Shown: one piece after another, positions 1-7,587 of the stretch | Layout of the letters: the number at the start of each line of letters is the position of its first letter | How positions within the stretch are numbered: the first letter of the stretch is position 1 | Made by a program: the position numbers and the translations under genes | Origin: a virus | Reading direction: 5' to 3' (one strand) | IMG/VR virus record: IMGVR_UViG_3300031972_001235 | Span: 1 to 28,785 of that record | DNA length: 28,785 nucleotides | Notes under the pieces: model-generated | The model's database searches: none | What the model was told of the DNA's origin: nothing | The model's input: the letters and a program-made list of their open reading frames with translations, nothing else

Positions 1-413
1 TCCGTTTGTACATCGATATTGTTGCCAAGTTGCATTTGACCGGGTGCTACGTAAGCACCATCTGCTGCTTCAATTACGTCATCTTCTTTTGCATCTTCCA
101 TTTTTTCTTTTAGCTCATCTGGAGATACAACTTCAATATCATCAATAGTAAAAGGCATGCCCCTATTAAATAGCGTATCGTCTGGCATAGCAGCATCTTC
201 ACTATTACCTAGCTGACCCATCTTATTCATCACCTCGTAGCCCATCTTTGCCTTATCACGTAAGTCCATAAAGTACTGTACGCCAAAGTAACGAACTACG
301 TCAGCAGGAATTACAAACTCCCCCTCACTTAGCATTGCAGGCTGATCGTCTCGTACCTCTTCTGCGGTGCTTCCAAGAGGTATTTCGTTCCCTGATACGG
401 GGTCTTTTGCCAT
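1..413 (-). CDS. putative virion structural protein, N-terminal part (cut by window edge)
   Basis: The frame starts with ATG at 413 and is open to the left edge, so only the first ~137 residues are visible. The segment PAMLSEGEFVIPADVVRYFG (about residues 25-44) is a motif I recognise from conserved uncharacterised virion-region proteins of marine podoviruses; the rest is acidic with no visible catalytic signature. It lies directly after the small gene at 416-631 and the portal gene, all on the minus strand, so a role in the virion is inferred from position. No function can be assigned beyond that. The C-terminus is outside the window. Confidence 0.7.
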   Translation of the reverse strand, partial: MAKDPVSGNEIPLGSTAEEVRDDQPAMLSEGEFVIPADVVRYFGVQYFMDLRDKAKMGYEVMNKMGQLGNSEDAAMPDDTLFNRGMPFTIDDIEVVSPDELKEKMEDAKEDDVIEAADGAYVAPGQMQLGNNIDVQT

Positions 414-415
414 AG

Positions 416-631
416 TTATGTCCTTTGCATTATTTTCTCAAGGTTAATTAGCTTATTAAGAGCTTCTAAGGAACCTTGCGCCCTATAAATATCTTGTATC
501 TCTACTGATTGTTCTAGTACTCTATGTTGTTGTTCTTTGAGTTCGGCTAAGTAATATGTAAAATTACGCCACTGGCTGCTCGCCACCAGCGCCTTCAGTT
601 GGTCCGCCTGCTTCTGCGGGTCTTTGCTCAT
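416..631 (-). CDS. small conserved helical protein following the portal
   Basis: This is a 71-aa, charged, probably all-helical protein (residues ~18-66 look like one long amphipathic helix or coiled coil). Its first 68 bp overlap the end of the portal gene in another frame, and it ends 3 bp before the next ATG at 413, which fits a translationally coupled structural operon. Small helical genes behind the portal are common in podoviruses. I do not recognise a named family. Possible roles are scaffold, head-tail joining or virion accessory protein; none is shown by the sequence. Confidence 0.6.
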   Translation of the reverse strand: MSKDPQKQADQLKALVASSQWRNFTYYLAELKEQQHRVLEQSVEIQDIYRAQGSLEALNKLINLEKIMQRT

Positions 632-2693
632 TACCAGTAAATCCTTGTTCTTGTGGTCCGGGTGCCATACCTATACCTATAGTACCACCACCGGCCCCTG
701 TTGGGTCAGCGGCATCAGCCCCCGCTACAGGCTGTTCAGGTTGTGGCTGAGTAGCTTGAAATGCTTTGAGTAGCTCAGCTTGAATAGCAGCTTCTTCTGC
801 TGTATTAACAACTTTATCAGGATCAAGATCCATAGTGCGAGCAATCTCTGACATAATATAGCTGAACTTTGGAAAGGGTGCAAGAGCCGGGTTACTTGCA
901 ACACCAAGAAACTGCATAAGTCTTTGACTACGTACTTCATTAGCCATAAGACTTTCTGTACCCCTAGCTTTAACCTCAAGATCACCTTTTATAGTATTGT
1001 CATAGTCAAACTGCATGTTAAAGTTAAACATGCCGTCACCTAATGGTTTTAACAGATAATCATCTACGTTCTTAATAACATTTTTAATACCACCAGCAGC
1101 CGCACCCATAAGCATACTAATACCGCTAGCAGTTCTGCCTACACCGGACACACCAGTTTGGCCATGAGCAAACGAAGGAAAGCCTGTGCTTTCATCTGCT
1201 AGCTGCCTAGCCTTATCAAATAACTGTAGGTTTTCACCCGCTACGTTAGGAAATGATGTGCCAAAAATTGACTGGCCGGGTGCACCACCCTGACGCCTAA
1301 ATACTTTACCCGGATACAAGGACAAGTCTTGACCCGGTACCAAATTCGTTTCGTCTACTTCAATAAGTAAATTACCTGAAAGAACAGCGTTATCTACAGC
1401 CATTCTCATAAACCCGTTCATTAGCGTTTGAGTGTCATCCATGTTTTCGGCAATGCCAACACCAAAGAAAGAATAAGGGTTAAGCTCATATGGTGCAGCC
1501 ATGTACGGAATACGTACAGGTTTAAAGGGATTAAGCACTAGCCTAATAACATTACCGTTAACAACCCAAATATTAACCTGAACTTGATCTACATTTTCTA
1601 ATTCTTCTGGAATATCAATGTCTTCATCTTCAAGCATTTCAGCATCCATAATGCCCCAATACTCTAAGACTTCAAACCTATCAATGTTATGCTGCTGTTC
1701 GTAATCAGTTAAATCGTCTTCCCACCATTCTTTTATATATGATTCACCCATGTTAATGCACTGGTCAATAACATTGTGTCTAAAGAAAGGACGCTTCTTC
1801 AATGCTCTAAGCTGACTCTTGCTAAGTTTATGTCGTTCAATAACGTACTCAGCCTCTTCCATGTTATTTGCGTCAGGGTCAGGATATAAATTCCAAAGGC
1901 TGACGTGGCTAACTTGAGGAACTGTTTTAATAACTGGTGAATATTCTCCGTTTACCCAATTTGCATATTCTTTATTTACAGCAAACGGCCCTTTAAGCAT
2001 ACCCGTGCCAAATAAAGCCATTTCAAAAGCGGTACTACGCAAGTGCTTAGAAGCATGGCATTCTTCTAGCTGGTCTAATATTTTCTTTTGCATCCTTTTA
2101 GCTGCAACCATTGCAGGGTAAACAGTTACAGAAGACGGCGTGAGGCCCTTACCTTCTTTAACACCACTAACACCTTTTAGTTTTTCTTCATATACTCCCA
2201 GCATTAATGATTGTTCAGTAGCACCCGGAGTTAAATCAGCGCCATCTCCAGCAAAACCATACGGCGTATTTGTAGTCTCTGCCCCCTCACGTAATTCGTC
2301 GGGTAAAGCTGGGTCAAAGTGGGCAGCCTCCGTCACGCCTTCAGGAAGAATTGTAGGATCAATTACAATTGGAAACTTTTGATTCCCAAACAGTACATCT
2401 ACAATCTGTCCATAGGCAGCTAAAGTTTTAGTTTTGGTAATTTTAATAAATACGCGAGACTTTTCAGCCTCACTAAATTGAACGTCAGGGCCATACAAAC
2501 CTCTGTAATTACGATAGGCTCTTAACCAGCGCTGCTCTTCTGTTAGACGATATGATTTGGCTTTACTATAAAGAGATTGAATGTGACTTACTACTGAACT
2601 AAACTGTTCAATAGGTGCGTCTTCTGTATTATCTATATCCTCAACATAAGTTGAGACTGCTTCAATCATATTTTCTTCGTTATTAATAGCCAT
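564..2693 (-). CDS. portal protein (head-tail connector)
   Basis: This 709-aa protein would form the dodecameric portal at one capsid vertex, through which terminase pumps DNA. Residues ~40-110 (IQSLYSKAKSYRLTEEQRWL, then the YGPDVQF region) and the central region with LWNLYPDPDANN, PFKPVRIPYMAAPYELNPYS and the GISMLMGAAAGG loop match the large portal type of marine podoviruses. The last ~70 residues are a Pro/Gly/Ala/Gln-rich low-complexity tail, expected to be flexible. The gene sits 11 bp downstream of the large terminase, the usual terminase-portal order. The start at 2693 follows a purine-rich AAAAGGAATT element. Confidence 0.88.
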   Translation of the reverse strand: MAINNEENMIEAVSTYVEDIDNTEDAPIEQFSSVVSHIQSLYSKAKSYRLTEEQRWLRAYRNYRGLYGPDVQFSEAEKSRVFIKITKTKTLAAYGQIVDVLFGNQKFPIVIDPTILPEGVTEAAHFDPALPDELREGAETTNTPYGFAGDGADLTPGATEQSLMLGVYEEKLKGVSGVKEGKGLTPSSVTVYPAMVAAKRMQKKILDQLEECHASKHLRSTAFEMALFGTGMLKGPFAVNKEYANWVNGEYSPVIKTVPQVSHVSLWNLYPDPDANNMEEAEYVIERHKLSKSQLRALKKRPFFRHNVIDQCINMGESYIKEWWEDDLTDYEQQHNIDRFEVLEYWGIMDAEMLEDEDIDIPEELENVDQVQVNIWVVNGNVIRLVLNPFKPVRIPYMAAPYELNPYSFFGVGIAENMDDTQTLMNGFMRMAVDNAVLSGNLLIEVDETNLVPGQDLSLYPGKVFRRQGGAPGQSIFGTSFPNVAGENLQLFDKARQLADESTGFPSFAHGQTGVSGVGRTASGISMLMGAAAGGIKNVIKNVDDYLLKPLGDGMFNFNMQFDYDNTIKGDLEVKARGTESLMANEVRSQRLMQFLGVASNPALAPFPKFSYIMSEIARTMDLDPDKVVNTAEEAAIQAELLKAFQATQPQPEQPVAGADAADPTGAGGGTIGIGMAPGPQEQGFTGNEQRPAEAGGPTEGAGGEQPVA

Positions 2694-2704
2694 TACAATT
2701 CCTT

Positions 2705-4279
2705 TTAATAACCAAAGACTGCATCAGCAGGTTCTGGTCTATTACGGGGTGTCATAGGGTCATAGTCAAAAGCACTAAAACGTGGCCTCGACATAATTCC
2801 GTATCGCAGTGCGTCATACAAGTGGTCTTCTGACCCTGTGTCAATGTCTTCAGGGTTTTTCTTATCAATAGGCAAGGCGGGTAACTGAGAAATAATATTA
2901 GTACAGTTATTAAAAAATACTAGGCGTGGTTCTTCTGTAAACTCGTCTATCTGTAACCTTCTATGTACTTCGTTTTTACCTGATACGCGACTGCCTCTAC
3001 TTCTATCTGAAGGTCGCCAACGACACCCTCGCATAATCATTTGCTCAGCAAGGCTAGGTCCAGTATCTCCCCTTTTATGCCACAGGGAACTATCTAGTAC
3101 CCCATATTTCATATTACCGTCACCTGCCTCAAGTTCTAAAACCATACCCGCTAAATCAGTAGCTAACACCTTTGACACATAAAGCTCTCTGTACACAATT
3201 AATTGTTCGTCAGGTGAAACTGCGAACCACAGTACGCCAGAATAAGAGCCGTAACCATAATCACATGCACGAAACTTAACCCAATTATTAGGAATATCAA
3301 AGGGATCAACAGTGTGTACTCTACGATCAAATTCCGTAAAGGCCGCGCCCTCTTTAATATCCCAGTCACCGTCAAGTAATTGCCTTCTCTGTTGTTCAGG
3401 TAGAGACAAAAGCATTGCTTCGTAGTCACCACCGTCAGATAAATACGGATTATCACTTAGTCTAGCAGGTATAAAACGCCTATTAAATAAAGGTCTACCT
3501 GCTTTTTCGTGTCCAATAGGGTACCTTAAAGTTTCACCCGTTTCAATATCTGTTGCATCAAACCTAGTGTCTGGGGCAACAGGATCAATAAACATTTTTT
3601 TAACCCAATGATGCCCTCTACCACCGGGGTTTGTAGTAGCTCTCATATATACAGGTAAGTCAGATGCGGTAGAACGTAAACGAGACCGCATGTAGTTCCA
3701 AGCGTAAGGCGTTCCCCACTGCGTTAACTCATCAAAACCAATCCAACTAAACGCTAAACCCTGATACCTTAAAACATCATCATCTTTATCTAAGTAAGAC
3801 ATCCACAATCTAGCACCTGATGGTGCAGTCCATTGCATCTTTCTTTCTGACCACTTAATACCCGGCCAAACTTTAGGGTACAACTCTTGTGACTTAAATA
3901 TAAGTTCTCTTAACTCTTCCGTTGTGTGCCGCAGTAGTAGTCCACTGAAGGCTGGGTGCCCCATGTATCTAAGGGGATCAACTAGCATAGCAAAACTTTT
4001 ACCCCCGCCTGCTGCACCGCCGTACAAAACTTCTCTTTCTGGGGCAACTAAAAAAGCAGTCTGTGGACCCGGATTAGGCTTAAAAATTATATTGTGTTTT
4101 TCTTCGAGCGGTATTTCGTCAACAGGTACTACACTTAGTTTTACTTCTGCAATAGGAGCCTCAACCTGCTTTATGATCGAGTCTTTCTTTTTCAAGGGCT
4201 TCCGCTTCGGCGAGCGCCTTTTCGACATAAGCTGCCCAGTTGCGGAGGCTTTTAGCTTTATTTTTACGTCTTCGCTCAT
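2705..4279 (-). CDS. terminase large subunit (packaging ATPase and nuclease)
   Basis: This 524-aa packaging motor shows Walker A GGAAGGGKS at residues 87-95 (Lys94), Walker B WIGFDE at 179-184 (Asp183, catalytic Glu184) and the coupling motif ATTNPGG at ~214-220. The RNase H-like nuclease domain has acidic residues D340 (FRACDYGYG), D396 (YGVLDSS) and a late Asp in DHLYDALRYG. It is followed by the portal gene and preceded by the small terminase. The ATG at 4279 makes the Lys/Arg-rich N-terminus overlap the upstream gene by 119 bp. The only other in-frame ATG before the ATPase domain, at 4228, still overlaps by 68 bp, so some overprinting is unavoidable unless a rare start codon is used. Confidence 0.93.
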   Translation of the reverse strand: MSEDVKIKLKASATGQLMSKRRSPKRKPLKKKDSIIKQVEAPIAEVKLSVVPVDEIPLEEKHNIIFKPNPGPQTAFLVAPEREVLYGGAAGGGKSFAMLVDPLRYMGHPAFSGLLLRHTTEELRELIFKSQELYPKVWPGIKWSERKMQWTAPSGARLWMSYLDKDDDVLRYQGLAFSWIGFDELTQWGTPYAWNYMRSRLRSTASDLPVYMRATTNPGGRGHHWVKKMFIDPVAPDTRFDATDIETGETLRYPIGHEKAGRPLFNRRFIPARLSDNPYLSDGGDYEAMLLSLPEQQRRQLLDGDWDIKEGAAFTEFDRRVHTVDPFDIPNNWVKFRACDYGYGSYSGVLWFAVSPDEQLIVYRELYVSKVLATDLAGMVLELEAGDGNMKYGVLDSSLWHKRGDTGPSLAEQMIMRGCRWRPSDRSRGSRVSGKNEVHRRLQIDEFTEEPRLVFFNNCTNIISQLPALPIDKKNPEDIDTGSEDHLYDALRYGIMSRPRFSAFDYDPMTPRNRPEPADAVFGY

Positions 4280-4562
4280 CTTTAACTCGTTTCATTAAAC
4301 CAACATGAGAAATATATCTAGCACTTTGGGTGCTTAACCAATTAGCTACTTCTCTATACGAATATACTTTAAGGTGCTTTTTAGCTTTTTCCAGTAAGTC
4401 TAATTCAAGTTTTATTGGTCTAAGAACTCTATCATTATTTTTATCTAATTCATACCCAAAAGGTACAGTACGCCCAATTCGTGGTAGAGCTATCCACTCA
4501 TTGTCCTCTTGAACGTCTAAGGGTTGAGGTAGAACCCATGTGCCTGTGCTTTTAACTGTCAT
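4161..4562 (-). CDS. terminase-linked helical protein, HTH/resolvase-like
   Basis: This 133-aa basic protein lies between the small and large terminase genes, overlapping the first by 11 bp and the second by 119 bp. The central part (VPFGYELDKNNDRVLRPI, then LDLLEKAKKHLKVYSYREVA near residues 53-72) resembles the linker and C-terminal helix-turn-helix of resolvase/recombinase-type proteins (a YSYREVANWL recognition-helix look). The C-terminus is a highly charged helix. Genes of this type between TerS and TerL occur in marine podoviruses. A DNA-binding or packaging accessory role is inferred; the recombinase catalytic domain is absent. Confidence 0.6.
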   Translation of the reverse strand: MTVKSTGTWVLPQPLDVQEDNEWIALPRIGRTVPFGYELDKNNDRVLRPIKLELDLLEKAKKHLKVYSYREVANWLSTQSARYISHVGLMKRVKDERRRKNKAKSLRNWAAYVEKALAEAEALEKERLDHKAG

Positions 4563-4932
4563 CTTCCTCTTCTAACTGTTCTTTGGGCGGCAAAATCATT
4601 ACACCTCCCGAAGATTGAACCTGTATTTTCTCGCTTTTAATAATACCGCTTCTATCTAGTAGGTCTTTTGCTGCGTTAAGTTTTTCTTTAATGCCCAGTT
4701 GAGTTGGGTCCACAATACCAGACACAACAGCTATTGCTGCTTGTGGTGCATTACGTGCCATGTAAAGTTTAGTAGCATCGACAATTTCATCTTTAATGCC
4801 ACTAATAACGGAAGATGCGGAACTCCCCTGTGAATAGCCTGCTAAGTTTTTAGCTAGGTGGATGTCACCATTAGCCTCTTCAAATAAAACATCTAAAAAT
4901 TTCTGTTGTTTTTCTGTTAACGGTTTAGCCAT
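4552..4932 (-). CDS. terminase small subunit
   Basis: From the ATG at 4932 the protein is 126 aa. It begins MAKPLTEKQQKFLDVLFEEA and continues through a helix-turn-helix-like NLAGYSQGSSASSVI region, the usual N-terminal DNA-recognition part of small terminases. A helical stretch (AIAVVSGIVDPTQLGIKEKL) follows for oligomerisation, and the C-terminus is acidic. An upstream in-frame ATG at 4992 would add 20 residues unlike the family, so 4932 is preferred. Position two genes before the large terminase supports the call. Its role would be to bind the concatemer at the packaging site and hand it to the large subunit. Confidence 0.8.
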   Translation of the reverse strand: MAKPLTEKQQKFLDVLFEEANGDIHLAKNLAGYSQGSSASSVISGIKDEIVDATKLYMARNAPQAAIAVVSGIVDPTQLGIKEKLNAAKDLLDRSGIIKSEKIQVQSSGGVMILPPKEQLEEEDDS

Positions 4933-4997
4933 TAGTACACTCGCATTTGTCTTTGCCTGCACACGCGCACCCTCTGCGGCTACAGAAAGCACAGACT

Positions 4998-5327
4998 TTA
5001 AGCGCCTTTCTTATGTTTCTGACTTTTAGGTGGATCTTTCTTACTCCCCGAAGGACCGGACCAAAACATCTTGTCAGCCCAGTAAGCAGCAGACGTTTTG
5101 CCTTTTTTAATATTCTTACCGTGCCTCGCTTTAAACGACTTGCGAGCTTCAGGGGAGTAGTTATGACCCATCTTTTGATCGCCGAAGCGAATGACTTTAA
5201 TACTTTCATCATCACGTATTGCTACTATCCCTTTCTTAGTTTTATGATTGGGGGTTCTCTTAGGCTTATTCAAACCCGCAAGCCCATATCGTTTTAGTTT
5301 ATCTTTTTCAGCGTCGGTTAATGCCAT
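4998..5327 (-). CDS. conserved basic phage protein of unknown function
   Basis: From ATG 5327 this is a 109-aa, Lys/Arg-rich protein. The segment SPEARKSFKARHGKNIKKGK followed by TSAAYWADKMFW is a conserved motif I have seen in uncharacterised proteins of marine phages. An ATG at 5342 is also in frame, but 5327 leaves the normal 1-bp gap to the preceding stop (5329-5331) rather than an overlap. It lies between a holin-like gene and the small terminase. The charge suggests nucleic-acid contact or a virion-associated role; function is unknown. Confidence 0.65.
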   Translation of the reverse strand: MALTDAEKDKLKRYGLAGLNKPKRTPNHKTKKGIVAIRDDESIKVIRFGDQKMGHNYSPEARKSFKARHGKNIKKGKTSAAYWADKMFWSGPSGSKKDPPKSQKHKKGA

Positions 5328-5328
5328 A

Positions 5329-5712
5329 CTACTTACTACCAAAAAACTTAGTTGCGCCTCTAATACCGAAACTGGCAGCTATTACTGCTCCTAAACTAAG
5401 CTGGTACCACTCAGGCATAGCCTCAAGTTGTGCAAAGCCATTATGGACAATAGTGTCTAAGCCGGGAATGAAGGCCATAATTATTGGGATTGAGAGTACT
5501 ATGGTAAGATACTCATCTTTCCACGAGTTTTTTGATGCGTCAGCCATAATGCGCTCCCACCCACTTTCGTGTGTGGCGGCTTCGATCATTACAGTAGCTT
5601 TGGCTTGAGCATGGGCTACCTTCATAGCGGTCTTAGCTTTTTTCTCTTCGACGGAGCCTTGCAACCAAGTCCCGACAAGACCAGCTATTGGACCTATAAG
5701 AGCACCAATCAT
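5329..5712 (-). CDS. 3TM holin of the GTA type
   Basis: This 127-aa membrane protein has a glycine-rich hydrophobic N-terminus (residues 1-17), a charged helix (EEKKAKTAMKVAHAQAKATV), the segment SWKDEYLTIVLSIPIIMAFI (about 62-81) and a C-terminal hydrophobic stretch ending near GIRGATKF. This matches the three-TM holin family first described for gene-transfer-agent release. Its role would be to perforate the inner membrane so the endolysin (here the M15 peptidase at 18264) can reach peptidoglycan. It overlaps the next upstream gene by 4 bp (ATGA) and belongs to a small cluster of membrane proteins at 5329-6126. Confidence 0.75.
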   Translation of the reverse strand: MIGALIGPIAGLVGTWLQGSVEEKKAKTAMKVAHAQAKATVMIEAATHESGWERIMADASKNSWKDEYLTIVLSIPIIMAFIPGLDTIVHNGFAQLEAMPEWYQLSLGAVIAASFGIRGATKFFGSK

Positions 5713-5918
5713 GCGGGGTTTCCTACAGGATCACGCATATTAAAGGGGGTACAGTAAGCCCAATAACCTAAAATTCTACCGTCCATAACTTTTTCTTTTA
5801 GCGCAGGGACTACCAAATTTTTAGGTGGGCACTTTTCAACTACAGTAACATCTTGCGCTATATTACCAGCCGGATTAACTGTAATTAAAATAAAAATTAG
5901 AATAGTTTTAATAGCCAT
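5709..5918 (-). CDS. small exported or membrane-anchored protein, possible lysis accessory
   Basis: This 69-aa protein has a hydrophobic N-terminus (MAIKTILIFILITVNPAG, residues 1-18) that looks like a signal peptide or anchor, followed by a short soluble part with two cysteines (Cys30, Cys57). It sits between two holin-like genes and overlaps the 3TM holin start by 4 bp. By position it could be a spanin-like or antiholin component, but there is no clear lipobox and no coiled coil, so this is only inference from context. Confidence 0.5.
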   Translation of the reverse strand: MAIKTILIFILITVNPAGNIAQDVTVVEKCPPKNLVVPALKEKVMDGRILGYWAYCTPFNMRDPVGNPA

Positions 5919-5925
5919 ACTATGC

Positions 5926-6126
5926 TTATTCCTTTTTGCCGCTGCCTAAAAATAAACCAAAAGCACCCGTTAAGGCTCCCGTCATTACACTAACTAAACC
6001 CGCTTGTTCTAAAGTAGGTTCAGGTAGAGTCATAAACCACTCAACTACTCTAAAGGTCATTACAATAAAAGCAATGATTAGCAGTCTTGGTACTATTCTC
6101 CAAGCGTTTAATCGTGCAGGTGTCAT
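5926..6126 (-). CDS. two-TM holin-like protein
   Basis: This 66-aa protein has two hydrophobic segments (about residues 11-31 around RLLIIAFIVMTFRVVEW and 42-61 around LVSVMTGALTGAFGLFLG) and a short basic C-terminus (SGKKE), a class II holin-like topology. The opening pattern (RLNAWRIVPRL) and the E/Q-A-G turn before the second helix resemble small membrane proteins common in marine phages, usually left as holin-like or hypothetical. It lies next to the 3TM holin and probably takes part in lysis timing or export. Confidence 0.6.
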   Translation of the reverse strand: MTPARLNAWRIVPRLLIIAFIVMTFRVVEWFMTLPEPTLEQAGLVSVMTGALTGAFGLFLGSGKKE

Positions 6127-6153
6127 AGTTATACACTACTCTCTACTTAAATG

Positions 6154-6528
6154 CTAGGCTCTATACTTAGCGGTCTTCTTAGCAATTGCTTTAGGTTGTT
6201 TAGAAACTTGCTTACCTTTTGCAGTGTCTGCTCTTTTTTTACGTGTTGTAGCAGCATACTCTTTAGAGGTAAGTGCCTTTCTAGCCTTTTCAGGCAAGTA
6301 ACGCTCTCCTGTTTTGCTAGCGGGTTTACCGCTTTTGGTATCCCATTTTTGCTTAGTCCACTTAGAGAGCGACTTTTGTCCTGACGACTTACCACCACTA
6401 TAACCCCCGCCGGAGTCTTTGTAGTATTTACCAGCTAATTGCATAGCCCTAGCTGAGTGTTTGCCACCCATCTTAGCTTTTGCTTTAGCCTTAGACTTTT
6501 CCCATAGCTTAGGGTTGGTGCGCGCCAT
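6154..6528 (-). CDS. DUF5872-like basic protein
   Basis: This 124-aa protein is extremely Lys-rich. Residues ~50-100 contain SLSKWTKQKWDTKSGKP, then TGERYLPEKARKAL and AATTRKKRADTAKGKQ. The W-T-x-x-K-W pattern followed by RYLP and a TxRKK(R) tail is that of DUF5872, found in giant viruses, algae and phages with unknown function. Its charge suggests it binds DNA or condenses it in the virion. The start at 6528 lies inside the end of the 228-aa frame (20-bp overlap) and 7 bp after the stop of the 48-aa MRGGG protein, so it may be coupled to either. Confidence 0.65.
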   Translation of the reverse strand: MARTNPKLWEKSKAKAKAKMGGKHSARAMQLAGKYYKDSGGGYSGGKSSGQKSLSKWTKQKWDTKSGKPASKTGERYLPEKARKALTSKEYAATTRKKRADTAKGKQVSKQPKAIAKKTAKYRA

Positions 6529-7195
6529 CAGTTATTACTTTTTCTTTTTTACGGCTCCGCCGCCGCGCATTGGCATCTTCTTTGCCATCCCGCCGCCCCG
6601 CATTGGCATCTTTTTCGATACTGCCATTCCGCCGCCCCGCATCGGGGTTTTCTTTTTCATTGCTCTTGGTTTCATCGCCATAGCGTTTAGCCCTTCGTTT
6701 GATTACTAATTCCTGATACTCAGGTTCAGGATAGATCTTGTAGTAGTCTAGTTGTTCTAGCTTCTGGCTTGCGTCATCGACTTGAGATAACGATTGAATA
6801 AATACCATACAGTATTCATCCTGTACTGAACTCTCCCACTCATGATCATACAGAAAATCTAACTCAGCATCTTCTGCACCATATTCAGGATGAAAGCCCA
6901 TAATGTGCAAATCATCTTTTGCTAATAGGTTGTTCTTAAGTTCAACCCAGTCATTAAAGTGTTCGAATATTGGAACACCAAAAGATGCACATATTACTAA
7001 ATCATGTTTATTATTGTCAAAGTCACCACACTGTTTAAGGGCTTCCCTGAATATATTTTTAGTTTCTACTATCTTCACTCTATTATTATACCATGCTGCC
7101 TTAGCGTAAGGACAGGCTGGTAAACCTCCTAAGTATGGGTTTGGTACTTCGAGTACGGACTCTGACCATTCCTTTATGTCTTGTGTAATACTCAT
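6509..7195 (-). CDS. conserved phage protein with low-complexity Arg/Asp tail
   Basis: This 228-aa protein has a folded-looking N-terminal ~165 residues with LPACPYAKAAWYNNRVKIVE near residues 25-44, DLVICASFGVPIF, MGFHPEYGAEDAELDF and a YYKIYPEPEYQELV segment. The CPYA motif and a later hydrophobic strand recall DUF1415-type proteins, but the match is weak and I assign no function. The last ~55 residues (NPDAGRRNGS, DANAGRRDGK, EDANARRRSR) are repeats that exist because the same DNA encodes a repetitive protein in another frame (6535-6681). The conserved body probably ends near residue 172. Confidence 0.6.
   Translation of the reverse strand: MSITQDIKEWSESVLEVPNPYLGGLPACPYAKAAWYNNRVKIVETKNIFREALKQCGDFDNNKHDLVICASFGVPIFEHFNDWVELKNNLLAKDDLHIMGFHPEYGAEDAELDFLYDHEWESSVQDEYCMVFIQSLSQVDDASQKLEQLDYYKIYPEPEYQELVIKRRAKRYGDETKSNEKENPDAGRRNGSIEKDANAGRRDGKEDANARRRSRKKEKVITDGAHQP
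6535..6681 (-). CDS. 48-aa MRGGG-repeat basic protein, nested in the neighbouring gene
   Basis: A complete frame starting ATG at 6681 encodes a 48-aa protein with three copies of a (K)-x-P-M-R-G-G-G-[MA]-[AV] unit and Lys-rich linkers (the end is GGGAVKKKK). It has a good Shine-Dalgarno, AAGGG nine bases upstream of the ATG, better than that of its neighbours. It is wholly contained, in another frame, within the C-terminal coding part of the 6509-7195 gene. Short Lys/Met/Gly-repeat proteins with RGGG units occur among small virion genes of marine phages. The sequence suggests DNA or membrane binding; the role is unknown. Confidence 0.6.
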   Translation of the reverse strand: MAMKPRAMKKKTPMRGGGMAVSKKMPMRGGGMAKKMPMRGGGAVKKKK

Positions 7196-7209
7196 TTACA
7201 GAACGTATC

Positions 7210-7587
7210 TTAAATCAAATTGGATGAAGTAAAGTACTCTTCACAAGATATGGTAATATCAAACTTATTAGCTGAACTTCCAAACGCTACAATCTTATCA
7301 CCCGGCTGTAAGAAAAAATACCCACCATTAACTAGATGACCGTTTGTATTAGCAGCTACCGCTAAAGTCTTAGCTATACTTTTGTACTCAGCGTCTTTAG
7401 CGTGGTAAAACTCAACTGTTAAATTACGAGACGATGAATCTGAATTACTAAAATGTAGATACCTAACAACAGCAGTAAAGTTAGCTGGTACTGTATAAAC
7501 TACAGTAGCATCGTCCCCTGTTGCTGTCGCTGCAATCGTAACTGACTGCGTATGAAACTTAGGATCACCATTATTCAGTAAGGGCAT
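7210..7587 (-). CDS. small beta-rich virion-associated protein
   Basis: This 125-aa protein reads as alternating beta-strands: FHTQSVTIAATATGD, then VVYTVPANFTAVVRYLHFSN, a NLTVEFYHA strand and a C-terminal PGDKIVAFGSS/FDITISCEEYF part. The pattern, with a VPANFTAVVRYLHFSN-like core, is typical of small structural or tail-decorating proteins in podoviruses. It abuts the upstream gene exactly (start 7587, previous stop 7588-7590), which indicates one operon. Assignment as a virion protein is inference from fold-like pattern and neighbours. Confidence 0.6.
   Translation of the reverse strand: MPLLNNGDPKFHTQSVTIAATATGDDATVVYTVPANFTAVVRYLHFSNSDSSSRNLTVEFYHAKDAEYKSIAKTLAVAANTNGHLVNGGYFFLQPGDKIVAFGSSANKFDITISCEEYFTSSNLI

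Noticed and set aside
3924-4298. Plus-strand 124-aa frame over the terminase N-terminus
   Set aside because: Antisense to the Walker A region of the large terminase; no independent support.
6461-6709. Plus-strand 82-aa frame with PPPRIG repeats
   Set aside because: It is the antisense of the MRGGG-repeat gene; the repeats are explained by that gene and the frame lacks its own ribosome site.
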